Of a stretch of 64,000 nt of DNA, positions 47,623 through 57,577 are shown piece after piece; the stretch's first letter is position 1; each line of letters starts with the position of its first letter. A program made the translations under genes and the position numbers. Source of the DNA: Symbiodinium natans (Eukaryota; Sar; Dinophyceae; Suessiales; Symbiodiniaceae); contig CAJNDS010002487.1 of NCBI GenBank assembly GCA_905221605.1, forward strand, positions 1 to 64,000, read 5' to 3'. The notes under the pieces are model-generated. The model had not been told where the DNA came from. It saw only the letters and a program-made list of their open reading frames with translations, and ran no database searches.

Positions 47623-50162
47623 GGGTTCGTTGCTGGGCTCAGGTCTCGTAGTTGCTGGGTTAAAGGGTTTTAGGGTTTAGGGTTCATAGGGGTTTAGGGC
47701 ACGCCACGAAAAGGTGTAGACTTTCAGATCTATAGGGGATTGTGGGTCCTTTTGGGGAAGTTCTCGGTTGAGAGCTCTTCGGAAAGCCTGGAACCCAACA
47801 GCCCCAACAGCCTTTGCTCCCACCACCCAACTAATAGAATCCCTAAACCCTAAACTTGAAACCGTAAGCCCTCAACCCTAACTGAAGATGCGTGGCTGTG
47901 CTGCTGTCCCTCGCCTGCCCTCACCCCAGCGATGCGAGCCCACGGCATACCTCAAGCAGCTGTTGGTTTAGGGTTTAGGATTCAGGGTTTAGGCCGTAGG
48001 CGAGTCCCAGAAGAGTCTCTGACAGAATGTGGAGTCCTAATGTGGAGTCCTAACTTCTCGGCTTCGTGGCCGCAGACCTACACCACTCGGCGTCAAACTC
48101 TGAGAAGCTTCAGTACTGGGTAGGCCTGGGTAGGCACATACAAGCACGGTGTCAGCTTTGGATTTCGGGGGTCTGATAAAGTTGGATTTCAATAGGTTGC
48201 ACACGGTAATACCGGATTCAAGCCAATAGAGCTCACAACAACGATTTCCAAGTCAACTCCTAAAACAAGGCAAACGCAAGAGCAACCGCCCGAGCAGTGC
48301 TGGCCCGCCACTGCAAGGGCCCAATCTCAGGCACCATCGGATCCAGCGCGATCCAGATCCTCCAGCGCGTGGGAACGTCAGCTTGTGTGGCTTTGGGCTA
48401 GGGCTGCAGGGCGTCAGAATTGGCAGGGCTCAGGGCTGAGGAGGCCTATGCTCAACCCGGAACGTAGTACCCCGACAGCCCGAAGTTGGACGGAGGCTGC
48501 CAAGCAACCACCCACAACCTACAATTTGCCTCGGCCTCCGGGAGAGGCGCAATGGTACCTCTGGACCCTCCTTTACCATGTACGCCTACACCTCCAGAAG
48601 CCCCAATATACCTCCCCAACTCGTGACGTGTGTGGCCCTGCACCAAGCAAGACATGACTTTGGCTTTCCCAACTGCCAAGGTGCCGCGTTCAAGGGATTC
48701 TGGATTTGGGGTCAAAACCTCCGCAACCCCCTGTGACCCCGGGCGTGATCACGTCGTCGGGGACGAAGTCAAAGTATGGAGAGTCGCGGTGGAACACGAG
48801 CCTGGGATCAGATCGCAACAGAGCTATGAGCCAGGTGGCTGAATAACCAAAGCACTTTGCGCTTTACCCTAGGGCTCCAAGTAGATAACTGATACCTACA
48901 TTGGTGTCTAAGGGTCTGTAAATAACACCTTTTGGGCTATTTGGAGCCATAGGGATATAGGCTTTCTTATTAGAGTCGATTTTCTGATGCACAGAGAGTG
49001 TGTGTGCCTAAATTCGAGGCTTCGGGGCCTGCAGTCCGGGAGGCAGAAACTGGTCCGCAGGCTTGGGAGCTGCAGAAAGGGACCTGAGAACCTTGTGAAC
49101 TCTAAACCAACCCTAAACCCTAAACCCTAAACCCTAAACCCTAAGCCCTAAACCCTAAACCCTGAGACCTAAATCGATGAGCCTGGAGACCTGTATAAAA
49201 ACCTGCTGATGGGTTGCGGTTGGGCTCAGCGGGTTTAGGGTTTAGGGCCGCCTACAAACCCCCACCCTCTAACCCTACGAAACCCCCCCCCCCCCTCAAC
49301 ACCCCCAAAAAAGACCCTGGAGTTCGAGGTTTCAGAGGGCTTTCCGGGGAAACCGGCATCGCTCTCGAAGCGCGAGCGAGTGACGGGCCGGCCCCCGGTG
49401 GCTTGATCCACACCTTCTCGGGCTGGTGAGGGAATGAGGGCCCTGTATAATCCCTTGAAGAGTATACATGTATAAATATAAATAAAGAAATAAATAAATA
49501 AATATAAATAAATAAATATATATATATATATATACATATATATATAAATATATATATATATATATGTATATAGGGCCCTAACTCCCTCATTCCCTACTAA
49601 GAACCAGGGGGTTTTGGGAAGACAAAGGGGTCACGGTTTGGGGCCTTTGATGTTCAGGGAGTTTGGGGCGTAGGGTTCAGGACACCCTCCCCCCTCAACC
49701 CCAAACCAAAGTACACAGCCCAAACCCCTCAACTGTTTAAGCCAATTTCTGACATCTTGCATGGACTCGTAACCCCTAAGAATTTGAAATGGAAATCGCC
49801 ATGCCCCACACCTCACCGAGAATCCCATCCGGTCCGGGGTTAAGCTTTAATGCATGAGGGGCTGAGTACAGCATTTCTTCGGGAAGCTAGGCTCGCCCTG
49901 CAAAAAGCCCTACCGGTGTAGTGTTTTCCTTTAAGGAACCCTGCCAGCAAGTGTCCACTGCAACTGAGAACCTTAACCCCTCAACCCTAACCCAACCGAA
50001 CCCAAACTAGCCCTGCAAAACCCCACAAGCCCTCCCCAAAAACCTAAACCCTACATAAACCCTCAACCCTGACGCTAAACCCCCCTACACAACCCCTAAG
50101 CAACCCCACGAATTCTCCCAAAACCCCCCCCCTAAACTCCAGAATCCCACGCAGAGCCCTGC
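47623..50162. other. Interval with heptamer remnants and isolated coding-like pieces
   Basis: Contains element A with a long TA/TAAA core at 49423-49606 and short CCCTAAA arrays near 49110-49165. A minus-strand coding-like piece at about 48290-48381 reads DVPTRWRIWIALDPMVPEIG after an AAG acceptor. No gene could be assembled. Confidence 0.45.
49423..49606. repeat. Palindromic element A with an expanded TA-rich core
   Basis: TGAGGGAATGAGGGCCCTGTATAAT-type left arm and AACTCCCTCATTCCCTACTA right arm around about 110 bp of TA and TAAA repeats. Confidence 0.8.
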
Positions 50163-50224
50163 CTGGTCCTCGGCCACCCGGGCGCCGGGCCAGCCGCCCA
50201 GCGCTGCGGCCAACGAGCCGAGGC
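50163..50224 (-). CDS. Candidate exon, unknown protein
   Basis: Encodes LGSLAAALGGWPGARVAEDQ. Acceptor GTGCAG, GC donor after GACCAG. Strongly G/C-ending codons. Confidence 0.4.
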
Positions 50225-50258
50225 CTGCACTCTGACCCCCAACCAAAGAAGCCACTGT

Positions 50259-50393
50259 GTGCTTAAGAACCACCCCCAAAAAAATCTCTTCCTTACAACA
50301 GAAATATAGGGATGGCTGTTCTTCAACTGTGTTTCTTTATTGATTTTTTTTGGGTGGGGGGGGGGAGGAGGGGTCCTTAAGCAAATAGTAGAA
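50259..50393. repeat. Palindromic element E
   Basis: GCTTAAGAACCACCCCCAAA at one end and GGGGTCCTTAAGCAAATAGT at the other. Confidence 0.75.
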
Positions 50394-50895
50394 AACCAAC
50401 GCCGCTGACCATATGCGAGCTCGTTCAACCGGGCATCGAAACTAACAGCAGCCTAGCCTCAATGAATTCAATGGACGTGCTGCAAGGCTTCGGGATCCTC
50501 ACATGGGGATGATTGAAATGACGACTTGCAGGGTTCTGGTTCCATGTACCTTCATGGGGATTCTCGTAACATGACCCCAATGTTATACCTTCTTGAGGAT
50601 TATCGTAGCATAGGGTATGTGACCCAATCTTAGCGTTCATTTGGTCCCCAAGGTCAAGAGACTCGACTCCGCCTTCACTGCAAACGACACTTTGGAAGAG
50701 GCGGTCGCAGCGCCAGGCATCCACAATCCTGCCATAGCAGAGCCACACCGAAACCAAAGTCTGCTTCATGGCGTGACTCTATCAGTGGGATGTCTCGCAC
50801 TCGAACACCTCAAGTCGCATCAACTTGTGCAAACATGCACAAACACGCAAAGCAGAGGACCGTTTCATTCGCAGCGAGTAGCCCAGACTGCTTAC

Positions 50896-51076
50896 CTTGA
50901 CACCCATCGCATGGATTGGATTGTTCTAAACGAAGTGCCTGGCGCAAGCTTCATGCACTCCTGCTTCACAAGCCCCGACGCCCGCCTCAGCGTCGTCTTC
51001 GCCCCTCCCCCTCGGCCTAAGTTGCGGCGCACGGCGCGCCCGCCAGGCACCTCGCACAATCGCTTCATCAGCTTCA
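50896..51076 (-). CDS. Candidate exon, unknown protein
   Basis: Encodes KLMKRLCEVPGGRAVRRNLG, then a basic region and LVKQECMKLAPGTSFRTIQS. Acceptor TTGCAG and a consensus-like GTAAGC donor. The opposite strand is also open over 177 codons (50641-51174) but shows no splice context or motif, so I favour the minus strand. Confidence 0.45.
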
Positions 51077-52139
51077 CTGCAAGGGTGTCTGGGAGGGGGT
51101 ACATGGGTGTTGTGCTTACCATGCTCACGGTGGACGAAAAATACTCTACAGGTCGAATTGAATCGGTACCTTAGATCGTACGCTGTCCATGTGATGAACC
51201 GATAAGTTCCCCAGCCCCAAGCTGCAATGGAGCTTAGGGCCGATCAGGTGTAAGTTTACACAGGCCTCGCTTGCCATGAACCTAAACCGCCCTAAGCCCA
51301 AACTCCCGCAAGCCCATGTCGGCCGGAAAGACTTCGCGCTCGCGGCAAGGCGCCTTGGAGGGTGGCCGGCCCGTGTCGTACTCCTCAGTGCTCATTAGGG
51401 CTCCGCAATTCGAGTTTGGCGTGCCCTGAAGTCGCTTAGGCACCTTCTCTCCATGGAACAGTCTTCCCTAAAGCCTAAACCCCAATCCCTAAATCCTGAA
51501 CCCGAAATCCTAACCCTTTAGAGCCTTTGGGCGCTGCGGCTCTTCCTATAATTCGCCCATTCCTCGGACACCCAGCCGTAGCCCCCACTGAGCTTGTGGA
51601 ATGGGGTGTCTGTCGCAGGTGCTCGGCTCCTGTGTGTTCCACTGGACTGAATCATTCAAAATCCCTCCCCAAAGCGGCCCCCAACAACTCTGAACACCTC
51701 ATACCCCAAAGTCCGAACCCCAGCCTGCTAACGAGAGAGCCCACAGCCCCAAGAGTGTTAGTACTCTCTAGGTCCTTCTTTGGGACCTACCCTGGGACCA
51801 CATGAACCCTGGCCCCAAAGTTGGGGTCATATACCCTCTACCATAATATAGAACCTAAATTAATGTATATGAACCATAAGGTTCATCCTAAGCTTGGGGT
51901 CATGTATACCCTCTCTACTACCGTAAAATAGAGCTCCTATTCAAGTATGTGAAGTAGGGTATATATTTCTTGTGCCCCCAGAGGGACACCCAATATATAC
52001 ACTCACCAATATTAAAAAGGAACCTTATATACACTCACCAAGAACAGTAATATATACCCTGCTTCATGTGAACCATCAACCCTTCTGGGGTCCACTTGGG
52101 TGGACCCAAGACAGAAGGCCTCAAAGTTTCGGGGCTTTC

Positions 52140-52295
52140 AGACCTACAACCCCTTAAAAAGGCCCTTTATAGGGCTGATTACATAACCCCTTAAAAAGGC
52201 CCGGTTGATTATATAACCCCTTAAAAAAGGCCCTTTATAGGGTTGATTATATAACCCCTTAAAAAAAAAGGCCCTTTATGGGGTTGCTTATGGGG
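52140..52295 (+). repeat. Minisatellite, unit about 37 bp
   Basis: Four units of ATAACCCCTTAAAAAGGCCC and TTTATAGGGTTGATT. Confidence 0.85.
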
Positions 52296-52320
52296 ATTAT
52301 AGGGCCTATCATCGCCCATC

Positions 52321-52395
52321 CTGCCAGGTGGCGCCCTCCAGGATGCGCTCCAGGCGCTCGTTCAGCGCCGCGCAAAGAGGCGCAGGGAGCAGCTC
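52321..52395 (-). CDS. Candidate exon, unknown protein
   Basis: Exactly 25 codons: ELLPAPLCAALNERLERILE then GATWQ. Acceptor AAAAG, GA donor. Helical and G/C-ending in codons; function unknown. Confidence 0.5.
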
Positions 52396-52476
52396 CTTTT
52401 AGGGGAGGAGGGCTGAGAGGTCTGCGAGCTTAAGCTTCAGGGAGAAGGGTTTAGAATTTAGGGTTTAGGGTTTAGG

Positions 52477-52572
52477 GTTGGGATGTTCCCCATTCTACTA
52501 ACAGTCCTGACTCGGATTATAGTACGTACTAGAACCCCTCCAGGAGCTGCTAGTATAAGATGAACATTCCAA
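52477..52572. repeat. Palindromic element B
   Basis: TTGGGATGTTCCCCATTCTA mirrored by AGTATAAGATGAACATTCCAA-type sequence; more diverged than the other copies. Confidence 0.7.
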
Positions 52573-53045
52573 GTTTTCGGGTTCAGGGAAGGAGGAGGGC
52601 TGAGAATGTGGAACTAACTGCCAAAGCACTGACCCAAGGTGCATGCATCTGGGCCCGCGAATGCAATTTGAGTAGGTGTATCGCTTTTGTGGGATTGCTA
52701 AGCTCAACCAGAGTCCAGCTGGCGCTCTATCGTGATGGTCGCACGACCGACAACCAGTCTACGAAGGAACCTGTGTTAAGCTGCGAGGGGGTGAAGGCAT
52801 TGCGTTTGAAATAGCTGTAAGGCCCCTTGCAGATCATGAAGACTGCACAAAACCCTTTCGTTTCGGACCACCGCCCCCACCACCTACCGTGGGCCTCAAT
52901 CCCAACATCAAAGCCTAAAGATAAAGACAGGTTAAGCCCTCACCAGATTCTTTCAGACCCACGGCCATCGTCTGATATCAACACAGGCCAGCCACGCAAA
53001 AAAAAACATAAAACACACACACACACACACAAACCCAAGGAAAGC

Positions 53046-53178
53046 CCTTGCAACGCCGGAGTCCCACACTTCCGGGGCTCCTGGAAGATCATGAAGCCCC
53101 CCTCTTCGAAGCTCTTGCGCCCGGCCACGGCCGCATGCGCCGCGGCCGTCAAGTCCAGCGCCGCGGCGAGCTCCATGA
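53046..53178 (-). CDS. Candidate exon, unknown protein
   Basis: 44 codons beginning MELAAALDLTAAAHAAVAGR, then FEEGGFMIFQEPRKCG. Acceptor TTGGTAG, GC donor after CAAGG. Function unknown. Confidence 0.5.
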
Positions 53179-53206
53179 CTACCAAGCGTGCATGACTACC
53201 ACTCTT

Positions 53207-53278
53207 CCCTAAACCCTAAACCCTAAACCCTAAACCCTAAACCCTAAACCCTAAACCCTAAACCCTAAACCCTAAACC
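53207..53278 (-). repeat. CCCTAAA array
   Basis: Ten perfect heptamers, starting 30 bp from the candidate exon at 53046-53178. Confidence 0.93.
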
Positions 53279-53875
53279 TTGTATCTGCTGAGCTCTGGGA
53301 CTGGCTGCCTAAGCCTTGATTGCCTGGGCGTCAGAACCTGTTTGCTGGCAAAATGTTGGCAGCTCCGGTATACCGGCTTGGGGGGGGTGCCGTGAGCAGT
53401 GACTCCGTCTTGATCTCAGGAGCCTTGCTTTTGATGCGAGTCGGGGCGAACTGCAAGTACATGTTCAGAGGCCCGAGTCTTCACCCACGCACTTGAGGCG
53501 ACTGGCACGGATGGTGCGAACGGATCCCGGATGAATTCTCAGCTGTGTAGACTGATACTGTGAATAGCTGGCTCAGGTTGCAGGGCAGAACCTGAAGTTG
53601 CAGCCTTCTGGTAAGTTTGCGGGCTTGCTCTCGCATGATCCACAGCCCCAGGCATCAATAGCCGCTCGTTCAAGAAATGTCAAGGTTGCTTGGATGAACC
53701 AAGAATGAGTCTGATCAATGGTTGGTCTTCTCATTTCGCTGATGTGCTGACAAGTAAGGTTTCTTCTGGTGGAACCATTTTTTGGTGCAAGGGGTTCTCC
53801 AGGCTCAGAGGCCCTTGGATGAAACAGAGGAAGGAAAATGTTCAGAGCAGACAGGAGTTTTTACAGCCGATTCTA

Positions 53876-53909
53876 CTAGTTACTAATTGCTTAAGAGCCC
53901 CCCCCCCCC

Positions 53910-53940
<31 letters not shown>

Positions 53941-54002
53941 CACACACAAAAAGACATGATTCCTTATATTTTTGGGGGGGGTTCTTAAGCAAATAGTAGT
54001 TT
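53876..54002. repeat. Palindromic element E with C, A and CA runs
   Basis: TTACTAATTGCTTAAGAGCC at one end and GGTTCTTAAGCAAATAGTAG at the other; homopolymers and a CA repeat fill the centre. Confidence 0.8.
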
Positions 54003-54114
54003 TCTAGCCGGAATCCACGCACTGTGTGTTCATCACCCCTCGTCGGCGCTCTGCCACTGAACTGGTCTCTGCCTAAGGCCAGGGGCAGAGAGAGCGAATC
54101 AAAAGCCGACGGGC

Positions 54115-54159
54115 CCGTCTCCAGGCATTGGTGACGAAACGTGTTGCCAGCATTGCTTC
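54115..54159 (-). CDS. Unknown gene, exon 5
   Basis: Encodes KQCWQHVSSPMPGD. Acceptor TACCAG; GC donor proposed. Confidence 0.45.
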
Positions 54160-55325
54160 CTGGTAAGAAAGTGTGAAAATGACAGGGCAAAGCCTAAACC
54201 CTAAACCCAAAACCCTAAACCCTAAAGTACCAGAGGATGAGCTTTGGCAACAAGGCAACTGTGGCAGAAGAGCCGCAGCTGTCCTTCCCCAAGATGGACC
54301 TCGACGTACGACCCTAAACCCTAAACCCTATAAACCCTAAAACCTAAACCCTAAACCCTAACACATGCAAGGACATGATTGACATGTAATCATTGTTGTG
54401 AATATTCAGTTTAGTATGCCCATAGTCCTGACACTGATCCGTTGGGTGTTCCAGATTCATTTGAGACATAAACCTTGGACTCACTAGAGGTCTCTTGCCG
54501 CCAAGTCGTCGGGCGTGAGGAAAGCGCGAACTCGTGCGAAGAAGTGTATGAAGAAAGTGGACCATCGCTGCTACACATATGCACTACTCTATTCTTAAAA
54601 ATAAACAACTGTATTCTCAAGAGATAAGAAATATCATGGCACATTAAGACACGCCCAAACGTCACGGTGCAAATGACGGCCTGGTCGCGAGGATCAACGA
54701 CGCCAAATTTCCAGGGATTGGGTCACCCTTCTCTCCGTTGCTGAATTTCGTGCGCAACATTGAACCCTAAACCCTAAGTCCTAACCCTAAACCCTAAACC
54801 CTAAACACTAAACCCTAAACCCTAAACCCTATTAAACCCTAAACCAACAGCCCTGAACCCGAAGGTGCAAAGAGCCTTTTTGCAGCCTCCGGTATATCGA
54901 TCATCGCTGGCCGCAGGTATGACGTGATGCTTTTGGATGAGGGGTTTAGGGTTTAGGGTTTAGGGTTTTGGGTTTAGGGTTTAGGGTTTCGGAAGCTAGC
55001 CTTCCATCAACCCGTCAACAACCTGAAAGAAACAGCGGGTACTCGTGGCGGCGGGCTAAAAACCCACATCTTCAATGAAAAGCAGACGCCACACCCCGGA
55101 ACCTTTACAAGACACCTTCACTGCTGACTACTTGGAGGTTCAAGGGTTTAGGGTTTAGGGTTTAGGGTTTCCTAAATAATTAAGGTTATAACCAGCTATA
55201 ACGATAGTTACCCACGTATACCCATGAACCTTCAAGTAGCCTTCAGGCCGCGAGTTCTCGACCTCTTCGATTCCCAATCCATGCAGGACAGCTTGGAAAA
55301 CATCGGGGCTTGCAAGCTCTGGCCG
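54115..55325 (-). CDS. Gene of unknown function, five resolved exons
   Basis: Minus-strand exons 55241-55325, 54852-54906, 54681-54740, 54231-54299 and 54115-54159 join in frame through GC, GC, GC and GT donors. They give about 101 residues with SPDVFQAVLHGLGIEEVENS, IDIPEAAKRLFAPSGSG, GEKGDPIPGNLASLILATRS and VALLPKLILWKQCWQHVSSP. The product looks helical and soluble. I do not recognise the family. The second intron (54741-54851) is 111 nt and almost entirely CCCTAAA. The gene is incomplete at both ends. Several of these exons also read open on the plus strand, but only the minus chain keeps phase through all four joins. Confidence 0.6.
54231..54299 (-). CDS. Unknown gene, exon 4
   Basis: Encodes SILGKDSCGSSATVALLPKL and IL. 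GT donor: GTACTTTAGGG, again beginning at a heptamer. Confidence 0.55.
54681..54740 (-). CDS. Unknown gene, exon 3
   Basis: Encodes NGEKGDPIPGNLASLILAT. Acceptor ATTCAG, GC donor after ACCAG. Confidence 0.6.
54741..54851 (-). repeat. Intron made of CCCTAAA heptamers
   Basis: 111-nt intron between exons 2 and 3. Apart from about 30 bases at its ends it consists of heptamers (plus-strand 54764-54845) with a few point variants. Confidence 0.65.
54852..54906 (-). CDS. Unknown gene, exon 2
   Basis: Encodes MIDIPEAAKRLFAPSGS with split codons at both ends (Ala, Gly). Acceptor GGCCAG, GC donor. Confidence 0.6.
55241..55325 (-). CDS. Unknown gene, exon 1
   Basis: Encodes RPELASPDVFQAVLHGLGIE then EVENSRPE. 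Acceptor CCCCAG, GC donor. Confidence 0.6.
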
Positions 55326-57462
55326 CTGGGGGCTCGAAACGTCAAGGCCTTTTGTTTAAAACCCTAAACCCTAAACCCTAAACCCTAAACCCCAAACCCT
55401 AAACCTTGAACCCTCTGCACGCATGCACTCCGGCGCCCAACTGCGCCAGCTATGCAACCATCTGTCGGCGTGAGGGCGGTAAACCCCAGGCAGTAGATGA
55501 TTTTGGCTTGCCATCTCCCACCACAGAAACAGACCCAGGTGGTCCGCACTTTCAAAAACAATTAGCACCGCACTTACACGCGCTTTCACGTGCTTGAGCG
55601 GCGCCTGCCGCTTGAGGACAAGACTTCTTTACCAAGAACATGCTTGACTTTATGATATAATGTGCAGAGACAAATCTCAAAAAAACAACAACTACTACCA
55701 CAGCCAACAGATTCGGTCATCAGTCCTGTGACGGGCTAAGCTATAAGAGTTTCAATTTTGACTGATGAGGTGATGCGGGGTTTGTTTTTGGCAGGCCTTC
55801 TTTGTTGAGCCAAGAAAGCAAGGCAAAGACATGCCTATCTTATGCATGGTGTTTCAGGCACACCTCAACCCCCGAAAGCAAATTAATTACCCCGAGTGCA
55901 ACAATAGATGGCTGGTTCTTTGTAGAGAATGAGGGAATGAGGCCCCTTGCTATAATCCCTTTCTGGGTATATATAGGGCTCCATTCCCTCATTCCCTACT
56001 AAGAACAACCCAAAACCCTAAACCCTAAATCCTAAACCCTTCGGGGTGGGGTGGGGGGGGGGTTAGGGTTTAGGGTTTAGGGTTTAGGATTTAGGGTTTA
56101 GTGTTTAGGGTTTAGGGGGTTTAGGGTGAAGTGGACTCAAGACAATCCTCATCCCCGCGGCCTAAACGAGGTCTCGCTCATGGAGCCTCCCGTGGTCTCC
56201 GGCACCGCTCGGTCTAATTAAGCACTAAAATGATTGCGGGATTCTCAGGCCAAGGCCCAACGTCCCAAAAGCTTGGCGGACGAAAAGCAGACGTCAACAA
56301 TGCACCGGAAGATGAAGAATTCAACACTGCGTTGCTGTGGCGGAGACGAGTGCTTAAGGGGTTTGGGACTAACACAGCCATAGCATTTGCTCGGAGCAAG
56401 CCATGATTGGGACAGCAACACAGGAACATGCACTTAAAACAAAACTCAGGCGCTAGTTGCCTGCTGCGGCTATCACGGGGGTGCACAGGAGCCCTGTGCG
56501 TGGTGAGGAGCCGAAGACGGCTCGGTTTTGCCTTGGGGTTTGGGAAGTTTGGGTTATGGAAAAAAGGTCCGAGATCCCCTCAAGGCTTCTGCGCTGCCGT
56601 CTCTTCATTTCAGCCGGCGGTATGCCAACAAATACTCCGGATAGATCCGGTTGCCGTCCTCGGCTTCGGTGGGAGGGGATCACGACTTGGGAGCAGTTTG
56701 ACTTCCCGGCTGATAAAACCAACCTAGGGTTTAGGGTTTAGGGTTTAGGGTCTAGGGTCTAGGGTTTAGGGTTTAGGGTTTATGTGGCTTGAGATGGGTT
56801 GAGTCATATCCCTACACCAGCGGGCGTCGGGGGGACGTTTGGGCTGCTTGGGTTGCAAACCCTCAAGGGTCCATTTGTAGTACTAGCATGGCACTAGGTA
56901 CCCAAAAAACTTCAAAAAACCATACTAAATAGGGTTTTGGGATACCCAACTCCAGAGGAAGTAGTACCAATGGACCCTTTATGGAACTCTCTAAACCCTA
57001 AAGCCCCTTTGAAAAGGTGTACGGGTCTGGTCTCCTTCGGCAGCGTGGGATTTTTTGCTTGAGACTAAGGTGCGAGGAAACCGGCAATCCATGCATGGGC
57101 AACCCCAACCCTAAGTCCTAAGAAGCCTCATATCATAGGTTCCCTTACTATACTACCCCCCCCCTAGTTTCCCCCCAAGAATTAAGGCTACTTGGGGATA
57201 ATTTGGCCTGTTTAAGGTGATTTAAGGGGGGGAACCTAGGGGGGACGAGTGGCCCGATTTCGAGTCGCGAGTCAGGATGCCCACTTCTTAGCTCATGCGA
57301 GCACACACGATTTAACTTGAGGGTGGGGGGGGGGGGGGGGGGGGGTGCAGGATTCGGGCTTTTTGGGGGGGCTTTCGGGTTCTTGTCTACATCATAGGCC
57401 GCACTTGGGATCCCTAAACCCTAAACCCTAAACCCTAAACCCTAAACCCTAAACCCCATATC
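55326..57462. other. Interval between two minus-strand genes
   Basis: Heptamer arrays near 55360-55400 and 56065-56125, element A at 55913-56008, palindromic elements near 56865-56980 and 57130-57245, and a poly(G) run at 57326-57347. The PARP gene must end here, but I did not find its last exon (expected to encode the final beta-strand). Confidence 0.5.
55913..56008. repeat. Palindromic element A
   Basis: GGTTCTTTGTAGAGAATGAG and GGAATGAGG, mirrored by CCATTCCCTCATTCCCTACT and AAGAAC, with a short TATATA core. Confidence 0.85.
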
Positions 57463-57577
57463 CCTTGAGGCCGAGTCTCGAAGAGGACGATCTCCCTAAA
57501 CCGCTCCACGTGGCCACCCGTCTTCGTCGACGAGGTGTGCATGACAAGGGTGTGGTACGAGATGGAAGGAGAAGAGC
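57463..57577 (-). CDS. PARP exon 7
   Basis: Encodes SSPSISYHTLVMHTSSTKTG then GHVERFREIVLFETRPQ, with the catalytic-position Glu. Acceptor GCGAAG; the end is uncertain by a few bases (GA donor proposed). Confidence 0.8.

Noticed and set aside
50641-51174. A 177-codon plus-strand protein
   Set aside because: Overlaps a minus-strand exon with a consensus-like GTAAGC donor and has no recognisable motif; kept only as an alternative.
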